From positions 1 to 59,155 of the IMG/VR virus record IMGVR_UViG_3300023181_000373: 59,155 nt of DNA. One strand, 5' to 3'. Below the pieces are notes generated by a model. The model ran no database searches, was not told the DNA's origin, and was given only the letters and a program-made list of their open reading frames with translations. The DNA comes from a virus. Below are positions 6,473 through 16,297 of this stretch, in pieces. The first letter of the stretch is position 1. Every line of letters begins with the position of its first letter. The translations under genes were made by a program, and so were the position numbers.

Positions 6473-9148
6473 TTAAAGTCCAAACCTGTGCATTATATTT
6501 AAGTCGTATTTAAACCGCCTAACCATTTCCGAATTACCTGCTTGATTCGGGTGTGTTCCATCATTGAATAATATGGCGTTTAATCGGGGGGCGGGGTGCG
6601 TGCTATCTATTGTAGGGAAATTTTGCAAAGCCGTACACAAATCAAACTTTGCGCCTTGCTTACCAAACGTATCTATCCTCGAATTTACAGCGATATGTAA
6701 ATCATTAGTTACGCAAGTAACATGATTAAGTATCAATTCAATACCATTGGTTGCACAGAAATCTACGATTGATTGGTACTGTGCAACAGTACCAATACCA
6801 TTTATACCTATTTTAACAGAAAGTATTCTAGGTTTAATGTATGCTATCTCATTAGTAAGCGCGGTAATACAGCCTGCTACAGTCTGCCCGGCCATAGACA
6901 CATTGCACGCATCATTGTTATAGTAGTCCATTAACTGAACAGCCCAATTTTTATAACATCTACCATTATCTTCAGTAATACTATCACCTGTAAAAGCGAT
7001 ATACGGTCTGAAAGGCCCATAAATTGAACATTGACCTACCGAAATAGATGTGCCTGACACCAACTCCATGCAATAGAAGGGCCTATGATTTCCTGCGCCT
7101 AAATCATAGTTTAAACCATTTAGATAATCAAACCGAACTTCTACCATAGCTAAAGACCTCGGATCTATTAGCCTGACAATGGTTAATGTAGCTCTTCGTT
7201 CTAACTCAACCCAATATTCTAACCCGGGAGTTATTGCGAAAGTTATAGCGGTAGTGCCAATAATCGTAGTGGTAGCACGCCTGTTGAGATTGATTATAAG
7301 ATTAGGGATATCTATTACACAGCTTGTGTCATATACAAAATTGGCATTAACAGTACCTACCTTAAGTATGCTATCTGCTTGTGGAAATATTGATTGCCTG
7401 AACAATCTCCGATCAGAGGTATACTGTCTATTTAATATAAGTTTCGAGCCAGCTGTGGTACTTGTCGCAAGCCCGTTAGATAGTACCCAAGCATTAAGAG
7501 TCCACTCAGTTGTTGGTTGTGAAAAGTTATATTCATAAAACTTAGTCGACCTGCCTAAATTTTTTGCAATTGATGTTAAAGTATCACTGGACTTTTTTGC
7601 AATATCTTTTACGCCTACCCAATCTTTACTAACCATATTAACAAAGGCTCCTTTTAGCGTGCTAGTACTTGAAAATACATCACCTGCAGTATTATAGTAG
7701 CAGTTAAACTGAGTTTGCAAACTGGAATCACTAGTATAGGCAATAGCCACACCTTTAAAAGCAAGATATTGCCCTTGATTTACAACTATAGGCCGCTCCA
7801 GAGTCTGAGTAACAATGTTTCCTGAATATGACCTAATTGATGGACTTACGTCAACAAGAGAAACAACAGTAACCACACCAGCTACTATCTCACAAATTTT
7901 AACTTGTGTAATTTCATCAATAATTGGACTGGTGGATTGAAAAATAAATTGATAAATACTTTTTGGTTTGTCGATCGGGACGCCATTCATAATAAATGAA
8001 GCATATCCTGAATAGACTGCATATGTACCACTCAGCCAATCAAATGGTATGATTGGCGTCAGGCTTTCCTTATAACCGGCATATAAGTCCTTTTGCATCA
8101 AAGTTAGATCGTCAATCTTACTGCTACTTACGTATGTAGCTGTAAAAAATAGCTTAAAAGTTTGAGTAGTAGTTATGGATGGACTATCACCTATAGCTAG
8201 AATAGAATTACCTAATGCAAATGCCGTATATCCAGTTACAGGCTGCTCGTACAACGATATTGTTGGAGAAAAGCCGATATATACATCAGAAGTATACACT
8301 TTATTGATCGTATAAGTATTATCACCTACAACAGTAGAGATCGGTATCTTGTCCAATAATGTAAATGAGTTGCCTACTTTGGAAAATAATTGTATGAATC
8401 CATTGGATGCGGTGCCCGCTTTTAAATATATGTACTTAGTTCTTTTATTGGCTGGTATAAATATATTTGCATCCACCCAATTTTGACCAGTAACAGCTGT
8501 AGTTGCTGTGCCGCTAGTTGTAATGGTCTGAACCACATCAAGGCCATCCAGTACTGGTTTAAATAATTCTGAAGGAACATACTTAGACAGGTCGCTAACA
8601 TTAGCCTTACTGAGTAAATCATCAACCCATACAGCAGATGTTCCTGGCACATCTGTAGATAATGCTGCTCCGCTTGAAATCCAGTATTTGCCTAAATAAG
8701 CTACGGCCATACCTAGACTATACGCTTGAGCAACCCATGATGGTATACGCGAAACTCCGGCTGTACCTGCTGCGCCTCGAATATCAACAGCGTTGGCAAT
8801 AACTGTAGAAAAACCAGTTGCAGTAACATAGCTATTGATATTCTCAGTGGGCTTTGTTCCGGCTCCACCTGTATAATCAACTAATTTCTGAACAATCCTG
8901 GTTCCATCTACAACATTAGCAAATACAGGCTGCCATCCTTTATCTCCCGGAAGTCCCCGTTCAGAATAAACCTGCCAGTAGGCAGTATTCGTGGGGAGCG
9001 TACCGGCAGGTACAGATCCAGATGTCGAAACAAGATATGACGCACCTAAATAACTAACAAAATCAAGATATTCATAATTTGCAGTAGCTGCATTCCATGT
9101 TCCCCGTGGAGTATTACCTACCTTCCCTAAATTTACTGTTGTTGCCAT
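6473..9148 (-). CDS. Tail fibre with C-terminal SGNH/GDSL esterase domain
   Basis: An 891-residue receptor-binding protein candidate. The N-terminus has two W..Y..G..V.YLG..Y-type sugar-binding modules (about residues 15-60 and 135-170) around a GLPGDKG and GAAGTAG collagen-like bit. Residues 719-891 are a complete SGNH hydrolase: nucleophile Ser723 in FTGDSIT, Gly754, Asn783 in GING, and the DGTHPN block with Asp863 and His866. Such domains usually remove acetyl groups from surface polysaccharide, so it probably trims the host capsule or O-antigen during adsorption. Confidence 0.85.
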   Translation of the reverse strand: MATTVNLGKVGNTPRGTWNAATANYEYLDFVSYLGASYLVSTSGSVPAGTLPTNTAYWQVYSERGLPGDKGWQPVFANVVDGTRIVQKLVDYTGGAGTKPTENINSYVTATGFSTVIANAVDIRGAAGTAGVSRIPSWVAQAYSLGMAVAYLGKYWISSGAALSTDVPGTSAVWVDDLLSKANVSDLSKYVPSELFKPVLDGLDVVQTITTSGTATTAVTGQNWVDANIFIPANKRTKYIYLKAGTASNGFIQLFSKVGNSFTLLDKIPISTVVGDNTYTINKVYTSDVYIGFSPTISLYEQPVTGYTAFALGNSILAIGDSPSITTTQTFKLFFTATYVSSSKIDDLTLMQKDLYAGYKESLTPIIPFDWLSGTYAVYSGYASFIMNGVPIDKPKSIYQFIFQSTSPIIDEITQVKICEIVAGVVTVVSLVDVSPSIRSYSGNIVTQTLERPIVVNQGQYLAFKGVAIAYTSDSSLQTQFNCYYNTAGDVFSSTSTLKGAFVNMVSKDWVGVKDIAKKSSDTLTSIAKNLGRSTKFYEYNFSQPTTEWTLNAWVLSNGLATSTTAGSKLILNRQYTSDRRLFRQSIFPQADSILKVGTVNANFVYDTSCVIDIPNLIINLNRRATTTIIGTTAITFAITPGLEYWVELERRATLTIVRLIDPRSLAMVEVRFDYLNGLNYDLGAGNHRPFYCMELVSGTSISVGQCSIYGPFRPYIAFTGDSITEDNGRCYKNWAVQLMDYYNNDACNVSMAGQTVAGCITALTNEIAYIKPRILSVKIGINGIGTVAQYQSIVDFCATNGIELILNHVTCVTNDLHIAVNSRIDTFGKQGAKFDLCTALQNFPTIDSTHPAPRLNAILFNDGTHPNQAGNSEMVRRFKYDLNIMHRFGL

Positions 9149-9149
9149 G

Positions 9150-9710
9150 TTATTGTTTCGTTAAAATGAGTTGTTTTCTGCTATTCAAAGCAAAAGTGTA
9201 TGTTGATTTGTCGTCCTTGGTTACCAGCAAGTCCATATTTGCGTCTACATTAAAGAAGAATTCACCATCAGTTTTATAGGGGACTGGCTGTAATATTTCA
9301 TCAAATGTGAATTGAACCTCTACTGCTATTTTACTTGTAAGATTGGTAATACGGTGCCAGCTGATCCCATCAGGCTGTAATCTGGCATTCATCTTCACTC
9401 CAAGATGTACAGCCTCTAAAGTCACATAAGGCTGATATAGGAATCCTGGTAAAGCGATTTTTGTCGAATTATAAATGCTGATATTATCGCAGTATACGAT
9501 CCCTTTAATAGTTGGTGTTCGCGGCTTTTGAATTACTGGTGCTAATAAATCATATTCCAGTATACCCTCAGCCCATTGATATTTATCTGGCTCTAACGTT
9601 CCAGCTGGTTTCTCAAAACTGTCGGCCGTTGTTAAATCCCGAGTAGGCAGAATGTTGAGTGCCTGAAAAAGGTTGTAACCATTAATATTGTATTGCGCTG
9701 TGATCGCCAT
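9150..9710 (-). CDS. Tail protein, function unknown
   Basis: A 186-residue protein, beta-rich by its alternating pattern, with no signal peptide or membrane helix. It lies one base upstream of the tail-fibre gene and directly behind late promoter beta, between the beta-helix gene and the fibre. Its place fits a distal tail or baseplate component. No family is recognised. The -7 box ends only four bases before the ATG, so its message may be leaderless. Confidence 0.65.
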   Translation of the reverse strand: MAITAQYNINGYNLFQALNILPTRDLTTADSFEKPAGTLEPDKYQWAEGILEYDLLAPVIQKPRTPTIKGIVYCDNISIYNSTKIALPGFLYQPYVTLEAVHLGVKMNARLQPDGISWHRITNLTSKIAVEVQFTFDEILQPVPYKTDGEFFFNVDANMDLLVTKDDKSTYTFALNSRKQLILTKQ

Positions 9711-9714
9711 AAAA

Positions 9715-9775
9715 CAAATTTACCCCCACTATGAACAGAGGCCGGATTTATGGTTTTACCAATAGCCAATGGTAA
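9715..9775 (-). promoter_or_regulatory. Late promoter beta (baseplate and fibre)
   Basis: Minus-strand TAAATTTG (9722-9715) preceded by GTGGGGG, with the palindrome TTACCATTGGCTATTGGTAA at 9775-9756, again 33 bp upstream. The inner part of the palindrome is the reverse complement of that in copy alpha. CTTGTTAC lies further upstream in both copies. It drives the tail protein, fibre and tip genes. Confidence 0.75.
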
Positions 9776-9807
9776 CGAACAAGCACGCGTAACAAGACAA
9801 GGCTTTC

Positions 9808-11145
9808 TTATTGAGCACCTACACCTACGAATTTTGATTTGAAGGTTGTAAGATCGGTAACCGCCTCCTGCCAAGTGTTTAAGTATAGATTACCAGAATC
9901 CTTTACAATATTACCCCCATTTGAATTGGTCATATTTCCGATCGCATTAGCGGGCCTGTACATATCAAATCCAAAGTTGTTGTAATATGAAATTTTACCG
10001 CCCGTATTATAAGTATCCAGCATCACCCCTTCCCAGTCTTTAGATATAGTAAGGTGCCCAGCTGTATTATTATATACATAAGCATCGGTATAATTAATAA
10101 CTCCTTTATGTGAGGTTAAGAAATCTACTATATGCTGTGGTGCCTGTAATTCAAATGCGCTATACTTCCAGCTGTTATAAACGATATTATTATAAATCTT
10201 AATGTCCTTCACCGTGCTGCCAAAAGATACGCCCCAAGCCCTAATTGCATTTCCCTGATGGTTAGTGATCTTATTATCATGAAATGAGCCATTGCCGGTA
10301 ATCATGAAAATACCATTATGAATGCCATTAGGTGCCGACTTATCGTAGACATTATTGATATTGTTCACTACGTTACCTGCAATCTCATATCCATCCAAAG
10401 CGGATGCGTACATGACTGTGCCAATAGTCGGGCAGTCTACAAATTTGTTATTCAAGATTTTTATCCCTGACATATAGGTGGTAATTCCACCATCGCTGTA
10501 ACCTCCTCCTAGCCCGATACCTTGTCCTACATTGGTGAAGGAGCAATTTTCTATACGCCAATCTTTTGAATTGGTTTTATCTGTACCATCCCAGATCCCT
10601 GCATATTCATAGGTGATCACATTGCTTTTAATATTCTTAAAAGTCAAATCATGCAGGTAAATTCCTGTACAGAAACCCCTAATATTGACAGCACGATACG
10701 ATTGATCAGCCATTGTTAATCCATACAACTCAAAGTTATTTGCATTATTAATATCGAATGAACTGTAGTCTGAATTAATTGTAACCCCTGTAGCATCAAT
10801 CACAACATTGGTGGCACTGGTAAAACCTATGCTCCAATAATTGCCCGGTTTAATTTTGAACTTCTTATTTGCAAGTACACCTAAATCAAGCCTTCCGGAG
10901 CCGGTACCTACCAGGATCCAAGTAGGATGAGACAATAGGTAATCTTTGTAGGCTTTGGTCACGACAGACTTCGCCACACTTCCAGTGATCGTTAGTACGG
11001 TTCCATCGGAATACTTTACCGTATTGGTAACGACTGATGCGCTCGTATAAGAAATAGTTTTCCCATCAATAGGGAAAGATCCTGTTTGTGCTGATGCAAA
11101 CATAGTGTAGCTGATCAGCAATAGCGTTAATAGTTTTCTCATCAT
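9808..11145 (-). CDS. Secreted right-handed beta-helix protein in the tail cluster
   Basis: A 445-residue protein with a Sec signal peptide (residues 1-20, cleavage after ASAQ) and then a solenoid: repeated short N-rich strands such as IKILNNKF, YEIAGNVVNNI, IKIYNNIVYN and DAYVYNNTAG, as in pectate-lyase-like beta-helices. It sits between the tape measure and baseplate genes, where fibres or depolymerases lie, but virion proteins do not normally carry signal peptides. It may be an exported polysaccharide enzyme released by the host cell or a lysogenic trait. No catalytic residues can be assigned by eye. ATG codons at 11145 and 11142 are both possible. Confidence 0.75.
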   Translation of the reverse strand: MMRKLLTLLLISYTMFASAQTGSFPIDGKTISYTSASVVTNTVKYSDGTVLTITGSVAKSVVTKAYKDYLLSHPTWILVGTGSGRLDLGVLANKKFKIKPGNYWSIGFTSATNVVIDATGVTINSDYSSFDINNANNFELYGLTMADQSYRAVNIRGFCTGIYLHDLTFKNIKSNVITYEYAGIWDGTDKTNSKDWRIENCSFTNVGQGIGLGGGYSDGGITTYMSGIKILNNKFVDCPTIGTVMYASALDGYEIAGNVVNNINNVYDKSAPNGIHNGIFMITGNGSFHDNKITNHQGNAIRAWGVSFGSTVKDIKIYNNIVYNSWKYSAFELQAPQHIVDFLTSHKGVINYTDAYVYNNTAGHLTISKDWEGVMLDTYNTGGKISYYNNFGFDMYRPANAIGNMTNSNGGNIVKDSGNLYLNTWQEAVTDLTTFKSKFVGVGAQ

Positions 11146-11158
11146 ATTATTTGTTAAA

Positions 11159-14100
11159 TTATCTTCCTACTCCCTGTTGCGCTTTCAATTGATCATCCAT
11201 CTTTCTGTTCATGGATACCAGTGAATTTTCAATGCTTTCTAATCGATTTGTGTTATCGGCTGTCCTGAGCGTATTAGCTGCAATCTTCTGACTTTCCAAA
11301 AGGTTTAATGAACTCATATTCAATATTTGAATCGCAGTCAAACCCATCGGTTTAAGGATGTTATTTGTTTCCAATTGCGTTAACCTGAAACCTGCAAAAT
11401 GCCCCGCTAATACATCTGCTTGTGTGGCTGTAATTGCTTGAATTCCGCTTTTAATTGTTCCTGATGAATCATCAGAACCTAATAAATTTGACCCAGTAAT
11501 CTTTTTAAACTCTTCAAATTTCTTTAAAGCATCGCCAGTAAGGGAGGTGAACAATCCATTTAAGGTGGCAATCTCATCAGCAGTTAATTCATCGCCACTC
11601 TGCGCGGCCTTATCAAATTCACTATAAAACTTCTCCATAGCACCAGCAAGCACTTTATTCTTAAATATGCTTAGCGCCGCGTCATCCATTGTCTGTTTAA
11701 AGAAATCTGCCAGATCCTGAGCAGACGTTTTACCAGAAGCAAACATCTCAGCGAGTGTATTCGTTAGATTGTCGGAAGTAGTACCCGTGAATAGTTCCGA
11801 TGTTTCTTTAGCCAAATCAGCAATAGCCTGTTCAGCATCGTATCCTTTCTGCTCTAATTCCTTCAACCGCTCAACTAAGGCCTTAGCATCACCTTCCAGT
11901 TTACCTTGTGCAAGTAGATTGCTTAACTCCTGAAAGCTTTTACCCTGGAGACTTCCATAGGTCTTGTCTACTTTTGCTTTACGGAACCAGGTACCATGCG
12001 TATAAGTCTCATTAGCGATGAACGACTGGCTTTGCAACTTCGCCATGATCTCTGCAGCTTCCTTCGTATATGCTTCGTTCTGCGACTTTCGTAATGCCAA
12101 CTCATCCCTGATACCTTGCAGTGCAACCTTATTATTCCTGACCGTTTGAAGTTGCCTTTCCTTCAACATATCCTGATATTCACGTTCGCCAGCAATTGCA
12201 TTGATATAGAAATCTTCAACCTCTTTACGAGCAGCAGCGTTCATCTCTTTTACTTTTTTTCCAATAGACAAGAGCCCTGTTACAGCAGTTACTGCTTTAG
12301 TTACTCCACCAACGATATCTCCACTTGCAAAAGAAGAAAAAGAACCTGCAGCATCTGATCCAACCTTAACTAGTTTGCCAATCGTATCTAATAAGTATCC
12401 CGCCTGTGTATCGTTACCACCTAATGATGTCGATAACTCATCGAAACTACTTGATAAGGCACCAAGGTCTTTAGATACTCCAGCAGCAAACTCAGAAGAT
12501 GTTCCTTTTAAATAACTAAAGTTTTCAGCAATCTTATCACCCCAAGAAGCAGCACCATCACCATTTTTATCGATCTCCTTAATCTTAATACCGATAGCCG
12601 CTAACCTGGTAATGATTGCTTTGTAATCATCTTCGCTTAAAATGATTTCATTACCATCTTCGTCCTTTACATGAAGCTGATCACTTACCCTCTTAAATTC
12701 ATCCTTTAAGTTTTGAAGATTACCTTTATCAATTCCAATTTTAAAAGATAATTTAAGTGCATCTAGGCTTTTCTGAACTTTGATAACTTGTTCTGCTGGT
12801 AAGGTGCCGGATCCTAGAACACCCTCTAATGCCCTGATCTGTTGAACCAATTGTTCTCTTGTCAGAATTAAAGCTTCTTCTGCCGCCCTTTTATACACAG
12901 CAGACTTCTGCAGCATAGCTGACGACAATTGGTCAATTTCATCCTGGTATGCCTTAGTACGTACAGCACGATTACTAGCATTAGCATCACCAGTCATTTT
13001 TTCAAAATCAGCATTAAACTTCTCAGTCGCTGTAGTTTTAGCCTGTTGATAAGTAGCATTGGTAAGCAAAAGAGCGTTATAATTATCCCTTTCTTTTTTC
13101 TGCTCTTCTTTGATACGATTTGCAACAATAATTAAACGCTCCTGCTCCGGACCAGATAGAAGCTTTCCATTTATAGAATTAGATACCCCCTTATAGATTA
13201 GCTTTGAGTACTCATCTTTCAGTGTATCCAGATAGTTTTTAGTACTTCCTAATTCAGTAGCAAACCTTTTCTTAGCAGCAGTTTCACCAATTTCTTTTTT
13301 TGCCTGTTCGAAGTCAGTATATAATACTTTTTGTTTATCCAGTTCAATAGTTAACTTGGCAGTATTCTGTCTATAAGTTACTGCCGCAAGTTCTTTCTTC
13401 TCACCTTCAGCCAAGCCGCCTGCATCTACACTTAATCCCTTTGCTTTATTTTTAACATCCTTATTAAATGCAGCCGCTTCAGCTCGCATCTTAATATACT
13501 TATCCTTTACGGACTCAATTTCCTGTTGATCAGCGGACAATTGTCTATCTGTACCGGCCTTTATAAGTTCAGCAATCTTTGTTTGTAAATCATTTCTCGC
13601 TTTTAAGGCTGAAGCATATTGATTCTTTTCTGTAATGCCAGAGTTGTCAATACCACCATTGGCAAGTTTTAACTCTTTTCGTAAGTCTTTTAATTTCTTA
13701 AGATTCGACTGATATTGTGCAGTGGTGTATCCCAGTTTCTTATTTGCATCTACAAGCGCTTTGATATCTGCCTTAATATCATCAGTAGTTCTACCTTCTC
13801 CTCCAGCGCCATCGAAAGTCTCCTGAACAGCACCATAGAGACCAGTATAAGATTTTCTAAGTTTATCAACAATGGATTGTTGCTGCAATAAAGGAGCCTG
13901 CAGATTTTTGAACCTGTCAACAAAAGGTTTAATTGCAGCTTCAGAATTCTTAGGATTTTTAGCGTATTCTTTAGCATAATTGGATTGCTCATACAACCGA
14001 TTCAACTTGCTTTGCTGAATATCAATCGCCTTTTTTAAAGAAGGTTCATCAATATTAGTATCAACAATCAACTTTGATTTGATCGTAGCAATACCTTCGA

Positions 14101-16294
14101 TCTTATCCCGGTTAGCAAGAATTGTAGATTGTCTTTCTTCAGCTTTGATAGCTGCAATAGCATCTGCATTTCTTTTTGCAGCAGCAGTTGGTCCAGATAA
14201 TATATCACCAAAACCACCACCAAAACCTTTAGCTAGCGTGCCAAATCTACTAATTATCGTATCCAGGTTCTTGATCAGTATTGTTGCAGCGTCGATGCCT
14301 CCTTTGAAAAACTGGCCAATGCTACTGTCAGGATTAGTAGTTACATTGGTAATGGAATTACCTAATTTATCCCATGATGCAGCAAGGTTGTTGTTTTTCT
14401 CTTCAAAGTTTTCTGATAAAATAGTATGCTCCTCATAAAGGTCATTACCTGTTTTAACTTTCTTACTTAAGCTTTCTTGATTTAACGCCAAAGCTGTTAT
14501 TGCATTGGTTGCAGCACCAACTTTAAAACCTAATGTACCCAGTCTATCGTTAAACTCAGTCGTAGTTGGATTGCCAGCTTTCAATCCTTTGAAGAATAAG
14601 TCCAGTGCCTGTTTAGAGTCTGTATTTACAAGTTTGGTGAACTTTTCTAACGTTAAAGTTGAATCAGCAAGCTGAGCAATCGCAAAGTACTTTTCTCTCT
14701 TTCCGGATAAGGAAGATATCAACCTACTAGTTGATGATGCTGCAATCTGAGCACTTACCCCTGCCTCTGACAAGACTGCACCATAAGCCAGCATAGTCGG
14801 CAATGATAACTTTGCTACCCGAGCTGCACCAGCAGTTCTTAAAGTGAAATCTTGAAGGAACTGAACGTTAATTGGTCCAGTGTGGGATATACCAAGAATA
14901 GCAGATCCTACCTTTTTAAGTGACTCTTCTAAACTAATATTCTCCTTTGAAGTCAGCTTATAGATTGAAATGATTTTTCCTAATGATCGGGCGACCGTCT
15001 CAGCACCACCTGGGAACTCCCTTTTTAAGACAACTGCTAATTGGTCAATAGTCTCGATATAACCTACAAGATCTTTCTTTGCAACCGCAAGCTGCCCCCC
15101 AACAAAACCAGTGTCTAACAGACCAGATAAATTGGTTCTTGTATCAACATCCTTAAGTGTAGTAACTAATACTCCTACCTCTTCCGTTGACTCCCTTGCG
15201 GTCCTTTTTATATCGGAAATACTATCAGACAATTCTAAGTTAGCATGGAATACACTTTTTATTGCTGCCACTGCTGCGTACAAAGTCAAGTATGAGGCCA
15301 CCATGCCAACAATCTGAGAACCTAAACCTGATAAAAATCCACCGGTCTTTTGGATAGCGTTTCCAAACTCATCAAAACCTTTTTTTCCAGCACTATTTAA
15401 CCTTTGTAATTCCTCCTGAGTCTGACCAATCTTTCTGTTTAGCGCAACGATGTTCTCAGCACCCTTAGCAGTATTTGGCTGTGCACGTACAGCATCAGAA
15501 TAAATCTTTAGCCTATTAGTAAGCGTCTCCTGATAGCCGATCGTCTTTTTGATCGCATTCCCTACCTCATCAAAACCGGCTTTTCCGGCATTTTTTGTTT
15601 TGACAATTGCTGCAGCTGTTTCCTCTAGTTTACGATTGTACTTAGCGATAAGTTCAGGATTGGTCATTGATGCTGCACCATTCTTATAAATTTTTTGCAG
15701 CTCAATCAATCTATTTAAAGTTCCAACAGGACGTTCAATGGAAACTTTCATTGCATTACCCAACTCGTCAAAACCATCTTTACCAATATTTTTGGTTCTG
15801 GTAATCTGAATAGCAACATCAGCAAGCTTTTGATTGTATTTAGCAATTGCATCAGTATTAGCCATCCCAACTAATCCAGCTTTGTAGATGTTTTGTAATT
15901 CTATTAGCCTGGCAAGTGTACCAACTGGTCTTTCGTAAGACGTTTTAATCGCATTACCAAGGTCATCAAAACCTATTTTACCAATATTGGTAAGCCTCTT
16001 TATTTCAGCTTCAAACTCTTGAATCTTTTGATTGTATTTTTCAATACCAGCAACAGACATAGCGGAATCTGCAGAGGCTTTAAACTCAGCCAATTTTGCT
16101 TTAAGCCTTTCAAGAATTCCATTATTAGCATCTGCAATTTTCTTAGCAAATCCTTCCACCTTTTCACCCTGAGCTGTGGCATTGCTTGCCAGCCCATTCA
16201 CCTTGGTGTTCATGGTATTTATCGTCGCATTGAAGCTCTTATCGTTTATCGTTGCATCAAAATGTAATCCACCGCCTGTTGTTGAAGTGCTCAT
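11159..16294 (-). CDS. Tail tape measure protein
   Basis: A 1711-residue, mostly helical protein by far the longest in the window, directly after the frameshifted chaperone, which is the standard siphovirus position. The N-terminus holds four units with the core GFD-(D/E)-x-GNA at residues 108, 174, 240 and 307, a period of 66-67 residues. A hydrophobic segment (about 318-345) follows, and another Gly/Ala-rich stretch lies near residues 1290-1345. By the usual rule of about 0.15 nm per residue the tail would be roughly 250 nm long. Confidence 0.92.
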   Translation of the reverse strand: MSTSTTGGGLHFDATINDKSFNATINTMNTKVNGLASNATAQGEKVEGFAKKIADANNGILERLKAKLAEFKASADSAMSVAGIEKYNQKIQEFEAEIKRLTNIGKIGFDDLGNAIKTSYERPVGTLARLIELQNIYKAGLVGMANTDAIAKYNQKLADVAIQITRTKNIGKDGFDELGNAMKVSIERPVGTLNRLIELQKIYKNGAASMTNPELIAKYNRKLEETAAAIVKTKNAGKAGFDEVGNAIKKTIGYQETLTNRLKIYSDAVRAQPNTAKGAENIVALNRKIGQTQEELQRLNSAGKKGFDEFGNAIQKTGGFLSGLGSQIVGMVASYLTLYAAVAAIKSVFHANLELSDSISDIKRTARESTEEVGVLVTTLKDVDTRTNLSGLLDTGFVGGQLAVAKKDLVGYIETIDQLAVVLKREFPGGAETVARSLGKIISIYKLTSKENISLEESLKKVGSAILGISHTGPINVQFLQDFTLRTAGAARVAKLSLPTMLAYGAVLSEAGVSAQIAASSTSRLISSLSGKREKYFAIAQLADSTLTLEKFTKLVNTDSKQALDLFFKGLKAGNPTTTEFNDRLGTLGFKVGAATNAITALALNQESLSKKVKTGNDLYEEHTILSENFEEKNNNLAASWDKLGNSITNVTTNPDSSIGQFFKGGIDAATILIKNLDTIISRFGTLAKGFGGGFGDILSGPTAAAKRNADAIAAIKAEERQSTILANRDKIEGIATIKSKLIVDTNIDEPSLKKAIDIQQSKLNRLYEQSNYAKEYAKNPKNSEAAIKPFVDRFKNLQAPLLQQQSIVDKLRKSYTGLYGAVQETFDGAGGEGRTTDDIKADIKALVDANKKLGYTTAQYQSNLKKLKDLRKELKLANGGIDNSGITEKNQYASALKARNDLQTKIAELIKAGTDRQLSADQQEIESVKDKYIKMRAEAAAFNKDVKNKAKGLSVDAGGLAEGEKKELAAVTYRQNTAKLTIELDKQKVLYTDFEQAKKEIGETAAKKRFATELGSTKNYLDTLKDEYSKLIYKGVSNSINGKLLSGPEQERLIIVANRIKEEQKKERDNYNALLLTNATYQQAKTTATEKFNADFEKMTGDANASNRAVRTKAYQDEIDQLSSAMLQKSAVYKRAAEEALILTREQLVQQIRALEGVLGSGTLPAEQVIKVQKSLDALKLSFKIGIDKGNLQNLKDEFKRVSDQLHVKDEDGNEIILSEDDYKAIITRLAAIGIKIKEIDKNGDGAASWGDKIAENFSYLKGTSSEFAAGVSKDLGALSSSFDELSTSLGGNDTQAGYLLDTIGKLVKVGSDAAGSFSSFASGDIVGGVTKAVTAVTGLLSIGKKVKEMNAAARKEVEDFYINAIAGEREYQDMLKERQLQTVRNNKVALQGIRDELALRKSQNEAYTKEAAEIMAKLQSQSFIANETYTHGTWFRKAKVDKTYGSLQGKSFQELSNLLAQGKLEGDAKALVERLKELEQKGYDAEQAIADLAKETSELFTGTTSDNLTNTLAEMFASGKTSAQDLADFFKQTMDDAALSIFKNKVLAGAMEKFYSEFDKAAQSGDELTADEIATLNGLFTSLTGDALKKFEEFKKITGSNLLGSDDSSGTIKSGIQAITATQADVLAGHFAGFRLTQLETNNILKPMGLTAIQILNMSSLNLLESQKIAANTLRTADNTNRLESIENSLVSMNRKMDDQLKAQQGVGR
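15340..15975 (-). repeat. Tandem 66-67-residue repeats in the tape measure gene
   Basis: Four in-frame copies, period 198-201 bases, each ending in a KxGFD(E)xGNAI-like motif and containing RPVGTLxRLIELQxIYKxG in the first two and degenerate forms in the others. They probably arose by duplication and may set tail length. Confidence 0.85.
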
Positions 16295-16297
16295 AGT

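Noticed and set aside
6473-9148. Diversity-generating retroelement target in the tail fibre
   Set aside because: No reverse transcriptase and no template repeat are found in the window.
3476-9775. Late palindromes alpha and beta with reverse-complement centres read as an invertible switch
   Set aside because: The outer arms are part of a 20-bp palindrome, so a reversed centre needs no inversion event, and no invertase is coded nearby.
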